Source: JAKAGE01 sp964416665
GTDB lineage: Bacteria > Patescibacteriota > Minisyncoccia > UBA6257 > 2-01-FULL-56-20
Assembly: GCA_964416665.1 (NCBI GenBank)
Contig: CAYQFA010000002.1
Coordinates: 1-37,751, forward strand
DNA length: 37,751 nt
Direction: 5' to 3'
Positions 8,226 through 16,060 of this stretch are shown here, piece by piece (position 1 is the stretch's first letter; each line of letters begins with the position of its first letter). The translations under genes and the position numbers were made by a program. The notes beneath the pieces were generated by a model. It was not told the origin of the DNA, did no database searches, and saw only the letters and a program-made list of their open reading frames with translations.

Positions 8226-9305
8226 GTGATTAAAAGATCTCAAAAAACAGGCATCGTCATTTTCCTGATCGTGGCCGTGGGGCTCGCAGTGTTTTTCGTA
8301 TCGCGCCCCGCGGACAAAAAAATATCGCCGGGCGCAAGCCCGATCACACCGTCAAAAACGCTCCCTGCGCAAACACTTTTGAACGACGACGGTTATTATG
8401 TCCATCAAACATTTAATAATTGCGGGGAAGCCGCACTTTCGATGGACCTGTCGTTCTATGGAATTCACGAAAGCCAACAGGCGCTGGCCGACATTTTGCG
8501 TCCCGATAACAATACGACTGGTAAGAACGATGATAAATCAACGCCCCCGGATGAGATAGCGGCCCAGGCGGAGACATATGGACTCGTTGCATATTTCCGT
8601 CCGAATGGGAATATCTCCTTGCTACAGCATCTTGTCGCCGCGGGTTTCCCCGTCATGACGCGCACGCTTTTGAACACCAGTGAGGATTACGCGCACTATC
8701 GTGTCATCAAAGGATACAACATCGCCGCGGGCACCATCATCGACGAGGACGGTATCCAGGGAGAAAACGTGGCGTTCTCCTACAACGATTTTCTTACACT
8801 TTGGAAACCGTTCAACTATGAATACCTCGTGTTTGCCTCGCCCGCACAGCAAACAGAGCTGGAGTCGATACTCGGCGCCGATGTTGATGCATCAACGGCG
8901 TGGGCCGCGGCGGCGCAGACCGCGACGCAGGCACTTGCGGTCGACCCGAACGATACCGCCGCCGAGTTCGACCTTTCGGTCGCCGATTATTATACCGGTG
9001 ATTACGCCTCATCCGTTCAGATGTTCGAGAAGACCGGATCGGCACTTTCCGAACACGCGTTATGGTATCAACTTGAACCGATCGAAAGTTATTATGTGCT
9101 TGGCGATTACGCTAAAGTTTTTTCGCTCGCGCAAAGCATTCTCTCGAACGGCGATTCTGTTTATCCCGAACTTTATGTGATCGAGGGTGAAAGCTACCTC
9201 AAAGAAGGCGATACAGCGGACGCGAAGAGCGCTTTTGAAACAGCGCTCCAATACAACAAGAACTTAAAGAGCGCGAGCGATGCGCTTGCGGCGATGAAAG
9301 GTTGA
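8226..9305 (+). CDS. Membrane-anchored C39-family peptidase-like protein with TPR repeats
   Basis: The 359-residue product has one N-terminal membrane helix (about 8-26). A papain-like C39 domain follows (about 55-210), and a C-terminal helical region of tetratricopeptide type (about 230-355, e.g. DPNDTAAEFDLSVADYYTGD). Candidate catalytic residues are C66 in NNCGEAALSMDLSFYG, H157 in HYRVIKGYN and D173 or D175 in IIDEDG. The usual C-G-P is C-G-E. No transporter domain is present, so it is not a bacteriocin exporter; a cell-surface protease or adhesion role is possible. The GTG start at 8226 lies 4 bp after cydB, so it is probably the third gene of that operon. The longer upstream frame overlaps cydB and is rejected. 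Confidence 0.75.
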   Translation: MIKRSQKTGIVIFLIVAVGLAVFFVSRPADKKISPGASPITPSKTLPAQTLLNDDGYYVHQTFNNCGEAALSMDLSFYGIHESQQALADILRPDNNTTGKNDDKSTPPDEIAAQAETYGLVAYFRPNGNISLLQHLVAAGFPVMTRTLLNTSEDYAHYRVIKGYNIAAGTIIDEDGIQGENVAFSYNDFLTLWKPFNYEYLVFASPAQQTELESILGADVDASTAWAAAAQTATQALAVDPNDTAAEFDLSVADYYTGDYASSVQMFEKTGSALSEHALWYQLEPIESYYVLGDYAKVFSLAQSILSNGDSVYPELYVIEGESYLKEGDTADAKSAFETALQYNKNLKSASDALAAMKG

Positions 9306-9321
9306 TGGGAGAGGAAATTTT

Positions 9322-12300
9322 TTATCCTTGGTGTCGCATCTTTTTCAGGGTCTTCTTCGAGAAATTATAAAAACGGTACCATAATGGTCGGAGAGGAATA
9401 TCAAGCGAACCGATGTATTGGAATTCTTCTCCGCCGAACTGTCGCTTGAAAGCAGTGAGGGAGGGCCAGATACGTTCGTCAATGCCGCCAAGATCGTAAT
9501 AGTGCATGCCGCGTCTTTTCGCTTCCTGCATGGCGGACCAATGGAGGAAGGTCTCTATTTTTGAGTTCAGCCGATCGGCATGCGAGGCGCCAAAAAGATA
9601 GGTTGCCGTATCGCCAAAGAAAACGACGATATGCGCCGCCGCCGGTTCCCCGTTCTGGAGTCCCCAGAAAACGCCAAGTGAAAGCACGGCCGGATCGCAG
9701 GGGTCATCAACGCCGAGGATCGGCATGGTTTTAAGGAACACGCGAAGATACTGTTCGTCGGGATAGACGTTCTTGCCGCCGTTCCGGGTAACCGTGCTCT
9801 TTATCATCGAGAAAAATTCATCGCAATCCGCGTCGGTCATGGTCCGCTTCATGGTCACGGCGGCGCCGCGCCTCACGGCACGATTGATATTGGACCGCGT
9901 CGAGGAATGGAACCGTGCAAGGATCTCCTGCTCCGAAGGCAGAAGGGACACGGCGGTATTGTGCCGGGGTTGTATATAATACGATGGCCGGTGAAAACCG
10001 TAATATTCCACATCGCTCGAAAGGGCGCTGATGGACGGTTCAAGGCGCAAAAAGATCATCGAAGCGGGATGCTCGTGCGCCCATTGTTGTATCGCTTGGA
10101 ATATTTCGAAGTGCTTGATCTCGTCGTTCACATATTCCTTGGCAATGACCGGTCCGCGTGGCGAATAGCCTTGTGAAAATCCGAAGAGAACGTGGTACTT
10201 TGTTATCCCGAATACGGCGACGGTCCGGTCATTTTCCGAGATGATGTACCGTTCCGTTTCCCACCCGAGTCTTTTTTGAAACACGCCCCATTCCCACGAT
10301 TCCAGAAATGCGCCGACGGGCGGATGGTTTTTCGCCACAAATTGATTCCAGACGTGCCGTTTGCTTTCGGCGGCGGCGGATATCGTGAATATGCGGTGGG
10401 TGCCTTCGAACGTAACGCTGTCTCCGACGGACATTCCGCCTTCCGCGGCGGCTCCGGCATTGATCTCAAGGACGTAGTTCGCCTTTCGGGGAGCGTAATA
10501 GAAGCGGGGCCGCGGCGCGTGAGGTTCGGGTTCGGCGCGTTCGGTGATGCCGACGATCGTGCCATCGCATATCCAAATGATGTCGATTGGAAAACGCATG
10601 CCGCGCATCCAGAAACGATATTTCTTTGGCTTGGGGAAAATGAAGAGCATCGCTTTGCCCGGATCGAGGATGTCCCTTTCCGAAAGGCCTTTACGGATGG
10701 ATCCCGTATCTTTCACGACCTCTGCCGCAAACGTCGTTTTTCCTGCGCGCACGGTTGCGACGATCGGTTCCCGATCCGAGATCGATTCCGCGGATGCCTT
10801 TTCTTCCGCTGTGGGCAGACCAACATTTTGTTGCCGCGTCATTTTCATTATCTCCGCGATGATCGGTTCCCGGAAGGTGACGAGGAGGAACCCGTACAGA
10901 AGAACAACGAGGACGACGATGGCGATGAGCGGCGCGTGCGCGAGGAGCATGAGTGCGCTTGCGACGGCGACGATCGCCGAAGCGAGCGTTATTTTTTTGA
11001 GATGGGGAATCACCTCGAAATAATTGATCTTTTTCATCACGTACCACAGATAGACATTATTGAGCGTTTGGGCGATGAGCGTCGCAACCGCCGATCCGGT
11101 GATGCCATAGCGGGGGATGAGGATGAGATCCAGGAGCACGTTTGAGACGCCGCCGATGATGGAGGCGTTGATGAGTGCTTTTTGATGGTCGTAAGCGAAA
11201 ATGGCCACACTAATGACGCCCCCGGGATAATCGACGATCATCGTGAGGAGTAATATTGCGAGCGACGGGCCGCCCGCAGCATAGGCGGCGCCGAACACGA
11301 ACTTCATGATCGCGGTGCCCAAAAAGATTCCGCAGAACGCGATGGGAATGGAAACGGCAAATATGATGACGACGGCCCGTTCGAGGATATCCCTGAAGCG
11401 TTTGTTATTGCTTTTCGCCAGCCGCGAAAAGAGCGGAAGGGTGCTGTACTGGATGACCACGGGGAAAAGATAGAGCACCTGGACGATACGCACCGCCGCG
11501 GAATAGATGCCGACCTCGCCCGCGGTGCGCATCCAGCTGATGATCAGGATGTCGGCGTTCGTGAGCAGCGCACCGAGCGCACCGGTGATCGCGAACGGCC
11601 ATGCCGAGCGCATGATCGGGAGGATGAGCTTTGAGGAGAAGTTCGAAAAAAGTTTACGGAGATAGGGCCGCAACATCCACAGTGCGATGAGCGCGCCTAT
11701 CGTCGTACCTGCCGCATAGGCCCATCCGAACGCCCGTGCCCCATCTTTATGGAAAAGGAGAAGCGCCGCGAACCCGAGGACGACGATGAAAAGATTGGTC
11801 AGGAGAAATATGCGCGCTTCCCACTCCATCTTTTCCTTTGCCCGGATGAAGGAGGAAAAGAATTCGCGCAGGGTATCGCCGATGATGATGAGCGCGGTCA
11901 CCGGAAGAAGGAATTTTGCTCCAGGGAGAAGGGTGAACGTCGGGCCGATAAAAAGGACAAAGAGCACGACCAGTACGATGAGCGCGAGTTTTATGTAGAA
12001 CGTCGTCGAGAGGAGATTCATCTGGTGCTTTTCCTCCGCCTTTGCCCCCTCGCGCATCAAAAGCACGTTGATTCCCGGATCCACAAAGAGCGTGAAAAAT
12101 CCGGCGAGCGTTATGGCATATGACACGACGCCCCATCGCACCGGATCAAGCACGCGCGCCGCGTAAATAATGACGACCGCTTTGAGCATCCGTCCGCCGA
12201 AATTGGATATGGAAAGCCACACCGTGTTCTTCGCGACCGTCTGCGCGTCGGTGGTGTTCTTGAAAAGGAATGGCTTGAGGTTCGCGATAAGTGTCTTAAA

Positions 12301-12330
12301 CCGCTTGGAGATGCTAAAGCTCTGATCCAT
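9322..12330 (-). CDS. Three-part fusion: polysaccharide flippase, DUF192 domain, FemAB-like aminoacyltransferase
   Basis: One 1002-residue frame without interruption. Residues about 30-495 are a multi-helix MOP-superfamily flippase (Wzx/MurJ-like), which moves lipid-linked glycans across the membrane. Residues about 525-645 are a DUF192 domain, shown by YRFWMRGMRFPIDIIW (571-586) and the following glycine-rich strand. Residues about 655-1000 resemble FemABX/GNAT enzymes that add amino acids to peptidoglycan: FLRLEPS, a long helical arm with RSNINRAVRRG, and C-terminal YYDLGGIDE...LTAFKRQFGG. ATG at 12330 is used; the 55 extra upstream codons run through repeat beta-1. It is convergent with the cyd/C39 genes, 16 bp apart. 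Confidence 0.87.
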   Translation of the reverse strand: MDQSFSISKRFKTLIANLKPFLFKNTTDAQTVAKNTVWLSISNFGGRMLKAVVIIYAARVLDPVRWGVVSYAITLAGFFTLFVDPGINVLLMREGAKAEEKHQMNLLSTTFYIKLALIVLVVLFVLFIGPTFTLLPGAKFLLPVTALIIIGDTLREFFSSFIRAKEKMEWEARIFLLTNLFIVVLGFAALLLFHKDGARAFGWAYAAGTTIGALIALWMLRPYLRKLFSNFSSKLILPIMRSAWPFAITGALGALLTNADILIISWMRTAGEVGIYSAAVRIVQVLYLFPVVIQYSTLPLFSRLAKSNNKRFRDILERAVVIIFAVSIPIAFCGIFLGTAIMKFVFGAAYAAGGPSLAILLLTMIVDYPGGVISVAIFAYDHQKALINASIIGGVSNVLLDLILIPRYGITGSAVATLIAQTLNNVYLWYVMKKINYFEVIPHLKKITLASAIVAVASALMLLAHAPLIAIVVLVVLLYGFLLVTFREPIIAEIMKMTRQQNVGLPTAEEKASAESISDREPIVATVRAGKTTFAAEVVKDTGSIRKGLSERDILDPGKAMLFIFPKPKKYRFWMRGMRFPIDIIWICDGTIVGITERAEPEPHAPRPRFYYAPRKANYVLEINAGAAAEGGMSVGDSVTFEGTHRIFTISAAAESKRHVWNQFVAKNHPPVGAFLESWEWGVFQKRLGWETERYIISENDRTVAVFGITKYHVLFGFSQGYSPRGPVIAKEYVNDEIKHFEIFQAIQQWAHEHPASMIFLRLEPSISALSSDVEYYGFHRPSYYIQPRHNTAVSLLPSEQEILARFHSSTRSNINRAVRRGAAVTMKRTMTDADCDEFFSMIKSTVTRNGGKNVYPDEQYLRVFLKTMPILGVDDPCDPAVLSLGVFWGLQNGEPAAAHIVVFFGDTATYLFGASHADRLNSKIETFLHWSAMQEAKRRGMHYYDLGGIDERIWPSLTAFKRQFGGEEFQYIGSLDIPLRPLWYRFYNFSKKTLKKMRHQG

Positions 12331-12340
12331 TATGCCCTCT

Positions 12341-12346
12341 ATTATA
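12341..12346 (-). promoter_or_regulatory. Candidate -10 box for the flippase fusion
   Basis: TATAAT on the minus strand ends 10 nt before the ATG at 12330. The -35 region runs toward repeat beta-1. Confidence 0.5.
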
Positions 12347-12360
12347 CTGCATTTATACCG

Positions 12361-12480
12361 GCGGAGGCGGAAGGACCGCCCGCGGCTCAAATGCTCGCCG
12401 CCGCTCGCATTTGGCCTGGGCACCGCCTCGCCAATTTTCTCTACTGAGAAAATTGCCTGCGGCGTTCGAATCCTTCGTTT
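12361..12480. repeat. Element beta-1 beside tRNA-Ser, flanked by tRNA-derived pieces
   Basis: A roughly 93-nt core (about 12378-12470) recurs at about 16680-16771 with only a few differences. It contains the hairpins CAAATGC...GCATTTG and CAATTTTCTC-TACT-GAGAAAATTG. Its left flank 12361-12375 is a 15-nt direct copy of the 3' end of tRNA-Ser (12559-12573). Its right flank near 12465-12477 is a 13-nt inverted copy of that tRNA's T-arm. Confidence 0.85.
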
Positions 12481-12487
12481 CAGACAG

Positions 12488-12557
12488 ACGAACATAATAC
12501 AACCCTTTCTAGCGAATTATTCTTATCACGAGCTAGAAAGGGTTGTATTATGTTCGT
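12488..12557. repeat. Palindromic element gamma-1 (26-bp perfect arms, 18-nt core)
   Basis: Arms 12488-12513 and 12532-12557 are perfect reverse complements. The core GAATTATTCTTATCACGA is the exact reverse complement of the gamma-2 core at 14932-14949, though the stems are unrelated. It ends 2 nt from the 3' end of tRNA-Ser, where it could act as a terminator. Confidence 0.9.
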
Positions 12558-12559
12558 TG

Positions 12560-12646
12560 CGGAGGCGGAAGGATTCGAACCTTCGAGGGGATTGCTCCCC
12601 TAACATCTTAGCAGGATGCTGCCTTCAGCCACTCGGCCACGCCTCC
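12560..12646 (-). tRNA. tRNA-Ser (GCT)
   Basis: Acceptor GGAGGCG/CGCCTCC with discriminator G, D-arm, and anticodon stem-loop GCATC-CTGCTAA-GATGT giving GCT for AGC/AGU codons. It has the long variable arm expected of tRNA-Ser and T-arm GAAGG-TTCGAAT-CCTTC. CCA is not encoded. A separate tRNA gene between the flippase and infB. Confidence 0.95.
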
Positions 12647-12706
12647 AATGTCCACATAAGAGTAATTGATTCACGCGCGGATTTCAATCCCAATGCTTAC
12701 GTTAGC

Positions 12707-12735
12707 TTGTTATTTTGCCCGATTTCTGCTATAAT
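12707..12735 (+). promoter_or_regulatory. infB promoter
   Basis: TTGTTA (12707-12712) and TATAAT (12730-12735) are spaced by 17 bp. The leader before the ATG at 12770 is about 28 nt and includes GGAG-TTATAAAC-CTCC, a small hairpin. This is one of the few genes here with a real 5' leader. Confidence 0.65.
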
Positions 12736-12769
12736 TTGTTGGAGTTATAAACCTCCTTATCCGCGTATT

Positions 12770-14290
12770 ATGGCAAACAAAATTGCTAAAACTATTACTA
12801 TTGCTTCGTCCGTGCGGCAACGCCCCCCGGTCGTCGTTGTGATGGGCCATGTTGACCACGGCAAGACGACCCTGCTCGATCATATCCGCAAGGCGAACAT
12901 CGCCGGGCGCGAGGCGGGCGGTATCACGCAGGCGGTAGGCGCATACGAGATCGAACATGTTTCGACCGGCAGCGGCGAAAAAAGGAAGATCACATTCATC
13001 GATACGCCGGGACACGAGGCGTTCAGCGCCATGCGCTCGCGCGGTGCGGAGGTCGCCGACCTTGCGATCTTGGTGATCGCCGCCGACGAAGGCGCGAAGC
13101 CGCAAACAAAGGAAGCGATCAAGATCATCGAAGATTCGAAGACGCCGTTCATCGTCGCAATCAATAAGATCGACAAGACGGGCGGCAATCTCGACAAGGC
13201 ACGCAACGACCTCATGGCCGCGGGCGTTTTGCTTGAAGGCTACGGTGGACAGGTGAGCTATCATGGCATTTCCGCGAAGACCGGCGAAGGTATCGACGGG
13301 CTGCTTGATCTGGTATTGCTTTCAGCCGACATGGAAGACTTGACCTACGACGCCTCGGCGCCGGCCACTGGGTATGTTTTGGAAGCGAAGCGCGATCCAA
13401 AGCGCGGCATCGAGACGACGGTCATCGTTAAGAACGGCACGTTACGCCGTGGCGACATAATTCGTACCGCGACAGTGAGCGGCAAAGTGAAGATACTTGA
13501 AAATTTTTTAGGAAAGACAGTGGGCGAGCTTGAGCCGTCGGCGCCGGCGCTCATTATCGGGTTCGATGAGATCCCGAAAGTTGGTGAAGCGTTCACAACG
13601 GGGGAGTTGGGCGATAATGTCGGCGCGCACTCTGGCATCGCGGGAAGCCACGGTGGCCAAAATCACCCGGCGGCGCAACAACTCGCAAAATCCAAGCCGA
13701 ACACCTTGAATTTGATACTCAAGGCATCCGATGCCGGTTCGCTTGAAGCGCTTTCGTCCGTTCTGCATGGCATCGACCAGAAAGGAGGCAAGGAGATCAA
13801 TATTATAGAAGAGGGTGTTGGAGACATCACTGATGGCGATATCCGTTACGCGATGGCGACAAAGGCGACGGTGATCGGTTTTAAGAACCGCATCGCCGGT
13901 GGCGCGAAGACGCTCGCCGATGCGCAGATGATAACCGTCATCACCTCGGAAATAGTTTACGATCTTGCGACCGCCGTCGAGGATTTCTTTACCGGCAAGC
14001 GCGGTCCCGCGGCGCAGGGCGAGCTCGAAGTGCTCGCATTGTTCAACCAGGAAAAATTACCGAGACAGTTGGTCGGCGGTAGGGTCGCGAACGGCGTGTT
14101 CCACGAGAAGGCATCATTCGATATCGTGCGCGGGCCGCTCGGCACCACACCGCTCGGCAGCGGCAAGATCATCGGCTTGCACGAAAAGAAGACCGCGATC
14201 ATGCAGGCGGAAAAAGGAAAGGAGATCGGTGTGTATGTTGATGCGCCGGTGAAGATCGAGATAGGGGACAGGCTGGTCATTAGAAAATAA
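12770..14290 (+). CDS. infB: Translation initiation factor IF-2, short form
   Basis: GTPase that brings fMet-tRNA to the 30S subunit and promotes subunit joining. The 506-residue protein begins almost directly with the G domain: GHVDHGKT (26-33), DTPGHEAF (78-85), NKID (132-135), ISAKTGEG further on. Domains II, III and IV (C-terminal fMet-tRNA binding) follow. The long N-terminal region and IF2-N domains of most bacteria are missing, as in reduced genomes. An upstream in-frame extension passes through tRNA-Ser and the repeats, so ATG at 12770 downstream of the promoter is chosen. rbfA follows after 23 bp, a common bacterial gene order. Confidence 0.95.
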   Translation: MANKIAKTITIASSVRQRPPVVVVMGHVDHGKTTLLDHIRKANIAGREAGGITQAVGAYEIEHVSTGSGEKRKITFIDTPGHEAFSAMRSRGAEVADLAILVIAADEGAKPQTKEAIKIIEDSKTPFIVAINKIDKTGGNLDKARNDLMAAGVLLEGYGGQVSYHGISAKTGEGIDGLLDLVLLSADMEDLTYDASAPATGYVLEAKRDPKRGIETTVIVKNGTLRRGDIIRTATVSGKVKILENFLGKTVGELEPSAPALIIGFDEIPKVGEAFTTGELGDNVGAHSGIAGSHGGQNHPAAQQLAKSKPNTLNLILKASDAGSLEALSSVLHGIDQKGGKEINIIEEGVGDITDGDIRYAMATKATVIGFKNRIAGGAKTLADAQMITVITSEIVYDLATAVEDFFTGKRGPAAQGELEVLALFNQEKLPRQLVGGRVANGVFHEKASFDIVRGPLGTTPLGSGKIIGLHEKKTAIMQAEKGKEIGVYVDAPVKIEIGDRLVIRK

Positions 14291-14313
14291 ATTTTTACGG
14301 AACCTTCCCACCT

Positions 14314-14682
14314 ATGAGATTTTTTCGTTCGCAACGCGTGCAGAGTTTGATACAGGACCAACTGAGCCAGATCATCGGCCGCGAATTGGAGTTCAATGGT
14401 GCGCTCGTCACGGTCATGGAGGTTGACGTCGACAAAAAAATGGAGCGCGCGAAGATCCGCGTAAGCGTGATCCCCTCAAACAAGGAGGACGATGCGCTCC
14501 GCGAGCTCGAACGGTCCGCCGGCCGTCTCCAGCATATCCTGCTCAAAAAGATAAACATCAAGCCGATGCCGCGCATCATGTTCGAACTGGATCATGGCGC
14601 CGTGAACGCCGCGACCGTCGAAAAGGTTTTTCTCGAACACGAGGACGGGCTGACGGGCGATGGATCAACAGATGAGGAGTAG
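14314..14682 (+). CDS. rbfA: Ribosome-binding factor A
   Basis: KH-fold factor for late 30S maturation, acting on the 5' end of 16S rRNA. The 122-residue protein has the family pattern: RSQRVQSLIQDQLSQII at the N-terminus, a middle strand VTVMEVDVDKKMERAKIRVSV, a helix ending in HILLKKINIKPMPRIMFELD, and an acidic tail. It sits 23 bp behind infB, the usual neighbour, so the two are probably co-transcribed. No strong Shine-Dalgarno is visible. Confidence 0.92.
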   Translation: MRFFRSQRVQSLIQDQLSQIIGRELEFNGALVTVMEVDVDKKMERAKIRVSVIPSNKEDDALRELERSAGRLQHILLKKINIKPMPRIMFELDHGAVNAATVEKVFLEHEDGLTGDGSTDEE

Positions 14683-14720
14683 ACGCCCGATATTTTTTTC
14701 TTTACACTCATAGGGTCAGT

Positions 14721-14792
14721 GGCCACGTGGTGAAGTAGTAACACAGCGGTCTGCAAAACCGCGATGCGCGGGTGCAAATCCCGCCGTGGCCT
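14721..14792 (+). tRNA. tRNA-Cys (GCA)
   Basis: Acceptor GGCCACG/CGTGGCC, anticodon arm GCGGT-CTGCAAA-ACCGC with anticodon GCA, T-arm GCGGG-TGCAAAT-CCCGC. Discriminator T as in cysteine tRNAs; CCA not encoded. It lies 25 bp before tRNA-Leu on the same strand. Confidence 0.93.
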
Positions 14793-14817
14793 CATACATG
14801 CGCACAGGACAAAAATC

Positions 14818-14900
14818 GCCCGGGTGGCGGAACGGTTTACGCAGAGGACTTAAAATCCTTGACCCGTAAGGGTTTGTGGGTTCGAATCCCACCCCGGGCA
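14818..14900 (+). tRNA. tRNA-Leu (TAA)
   Basis: Acceptor GCCCGGG/CCCGGGC, anticodon arm AGGA-CTTAAAA-TCCT with anticodon TAA, long variable arm GACCCGTAAGGGTTT, T-arm GTGGG-TTCGAAT-CCCAC, discriminator A. Palindrome gamma-2 begins 2 nt after its end. Confidence 0.95.
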
Positions 14901-14902
14901 CT

Positions 14903-14978
14903 GCAAAAGAAAGGGAGCAAATGTTTTCAGCTCGTGATAAGAATAATTCGCTGAAAACATTTGCTCCCTTTCTTTTGC
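14903..14978. repeat. Palindromic element gamma-2 (29-bp perfect arms, 18-nt core)
   Basis: Arms 14903-14931 and 14950-14978 are perfect. The core TCGTGATAAGAATAATTC (14932-14949) equals the gamma-1 core in the opposite orientation. An A-rich left and T-rich right outer stem around a GC-rich inner stem resembles a bidirectional terminator for tRNA-Leu. Confidence 0.9.
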
Positions 14979-14988
14979 CTATTCCGAA

Positions 14989-15019
14989 GCGGGATTCGAA
15001 CGGCGGAGGCGAATCCCGC
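14989..15019. repeat. Small palindrome resembling a tRNA T-arm
   Basis: GCGGGATTCG (14989-14998) pairs with CGAATCCCGC (15010-15019) around an 11-nt loop. Eleven bases, GGGATTCGAAC, match the antisense of the T-arm of the adjacent tRNA-Leu. The following GGCGGAGGC resembles the GCCGGAGGC box of the alpha core, so this may be a shortened beta-type element. Confidence 0.55.
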
Positions 15020-15082
15020 CCGGCGTTACGTTTTAGTTTTACACATCCCGCAGTGCATTGTTTATGGTACAATAAGGAGGAG

Positions 15083-16060
15083 ATGGGAGCCTATTTTGGT
15101 ATGAATAAAAAACAGGGAGTCATCATTACCGCAATCGTTTTTTTGGTCCTTATGATCGCGCCTATCGTGCTGATGGGTTTTTATTACCGAACCTATAACA
15201 CCCTTACCACGCAGGAATTGACCAAAGAGCAGACGCTTTCCGATATTGCTTCGCTTGCGCTCAAGATAAGGCTTGATAAATTGACGGTCGTCGCGACGTC
15301 GCTTGCGTCGTCGCCTCAGCTGGTATCGGATGCAAAGAGCGGCCAGTGGACCGCTGCTGCAGATGTGGCCCGGGATCTGGAGAATAACGTCAATTTTTAT
15401 GACCCCTTCATCGACAGGATGATCATTTATGACGCAAGCGGAACCCAGCAGGCCGCTTATCCTGCTCTCGCGGGGGGATTAGGTACCAGCGCCTCCAGTT
15501 CATCGTGGTACGGCGTGCTCCTGGGCGGTGATCAATCTTCTTATGTTACCAACGTCGCGATAAGGGTTTCGCTTCCCAGGATACAGGTGGTGAACATCGT
15601 GGTTCCGATAAGATCTGCGCAAGGGGTCATTGGATTTCTCGTCTTACAGATTCCGACGGACAATTTTCTCGAGTTCACCGCCGATCTCAGTCTTGGGACA
15701 TATGGATTCGGCTACATTGTCGACCCCGTTGGGAACATCGTTGCGCATCCGAAGTTCTTTTCCGATAACGGCAGCGTAGTGAACTACTCGTCCATTCCGC
15801 AGGTTCAAAAGGTCATGGCTGGTGCGAGTGGCTCCGATGTCGTTTTTGATCAGGGCGATAATGAAAAAAGCATCATTACCTATAAACCTGTCGCCGGTTA
15901 TGGATGGGGGATCATAACCCAAGAGCTTTATTCGGAGGCGTTTTCAACAAGATCGAGCATACTTTGGGGATTGGCTATTTTGATCGCGATCGCGGTGCTG
16001 GTGGACATTTTGATTTCCTACCTCGTTTTCAGGATCACCACTTTAAAGAAAAATGACTAA
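15083..16060 (+). CDS. Membrane protein with extracellular double-Cache sensor domain
   Basis: The 325-residue product has an N-terminal membrane helix (about 13-35), an extracytoplasmic region of about 240 residues, a second helix (about 293-315) and a very short cytoplasmic tail. The exported part has the features of a dCache ligand-binding domain: a long N-terminal helix, DPFIDRMIIYDASGT, VPIRSAQGVIGFLVLQI and FGYIVDPVGNIVAHP. No kinase, GGDEF, HAMP or chemotaxis output domain follows, so signalling output is unclear. ATG at 15083 follows AAGGAGG closely. Its last 8 bp overlap the start of the pilin gene, suggesting coupling and a pilus-linked role. Confidence 0.75.
   Translation: MGAYFGMNKKQGVIITAIVFLVLMIAPIVLMGFYYRTYNTLTTQELTKEQTLSDIASLALKIRLDKLTVVATSLASSPQLVSDAKSGQWTAAADVARDLENNVNFYDPFIDRMIIYDASGTQQAAYPALAGGLGTSASSSSWYGVLLGGDQSSYVTNVAIRVSLPRIQVVNIVVPIRSAQGVIGFLVLQIPTDNFLEFTADLSLGTYGFGYIVDPVGNIVAHPKFFSDNGSVVNYSSIPQVQKVMAGASGSDVVFDQGDNEKSIITYKPVAGYGWGIITQELYSEAFSTRSSILWGLAILIAIAVLVDILISYLVFRITTLKKND

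Noticed and set aside
10192..11145. 317-codon rightward frame opposite the flippase fusion
   Set aside because: Antisense shadow; the leftward frame has three recognisable domains.
12361..12573. Integrated phage or island at tRNA-Ser
   Set aside because: Direct repeats of the tRNA 3' end flank only about 183 bp with no integrase or cargo; recorded instead as a beta-element feature.
12332..12769. N-terminal extension of infB
   Set aside because: Runs through beta-1, gamma-1 and tRNA-Ser; the promoter lies downstream of it.
15068..15073. TACAAT as -10 of the Cache gene
   Set aside because: It overlaps the region just before a strong AAGGAGG; transcription from it would begin within or after that site. 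Upstream signals are more likely.
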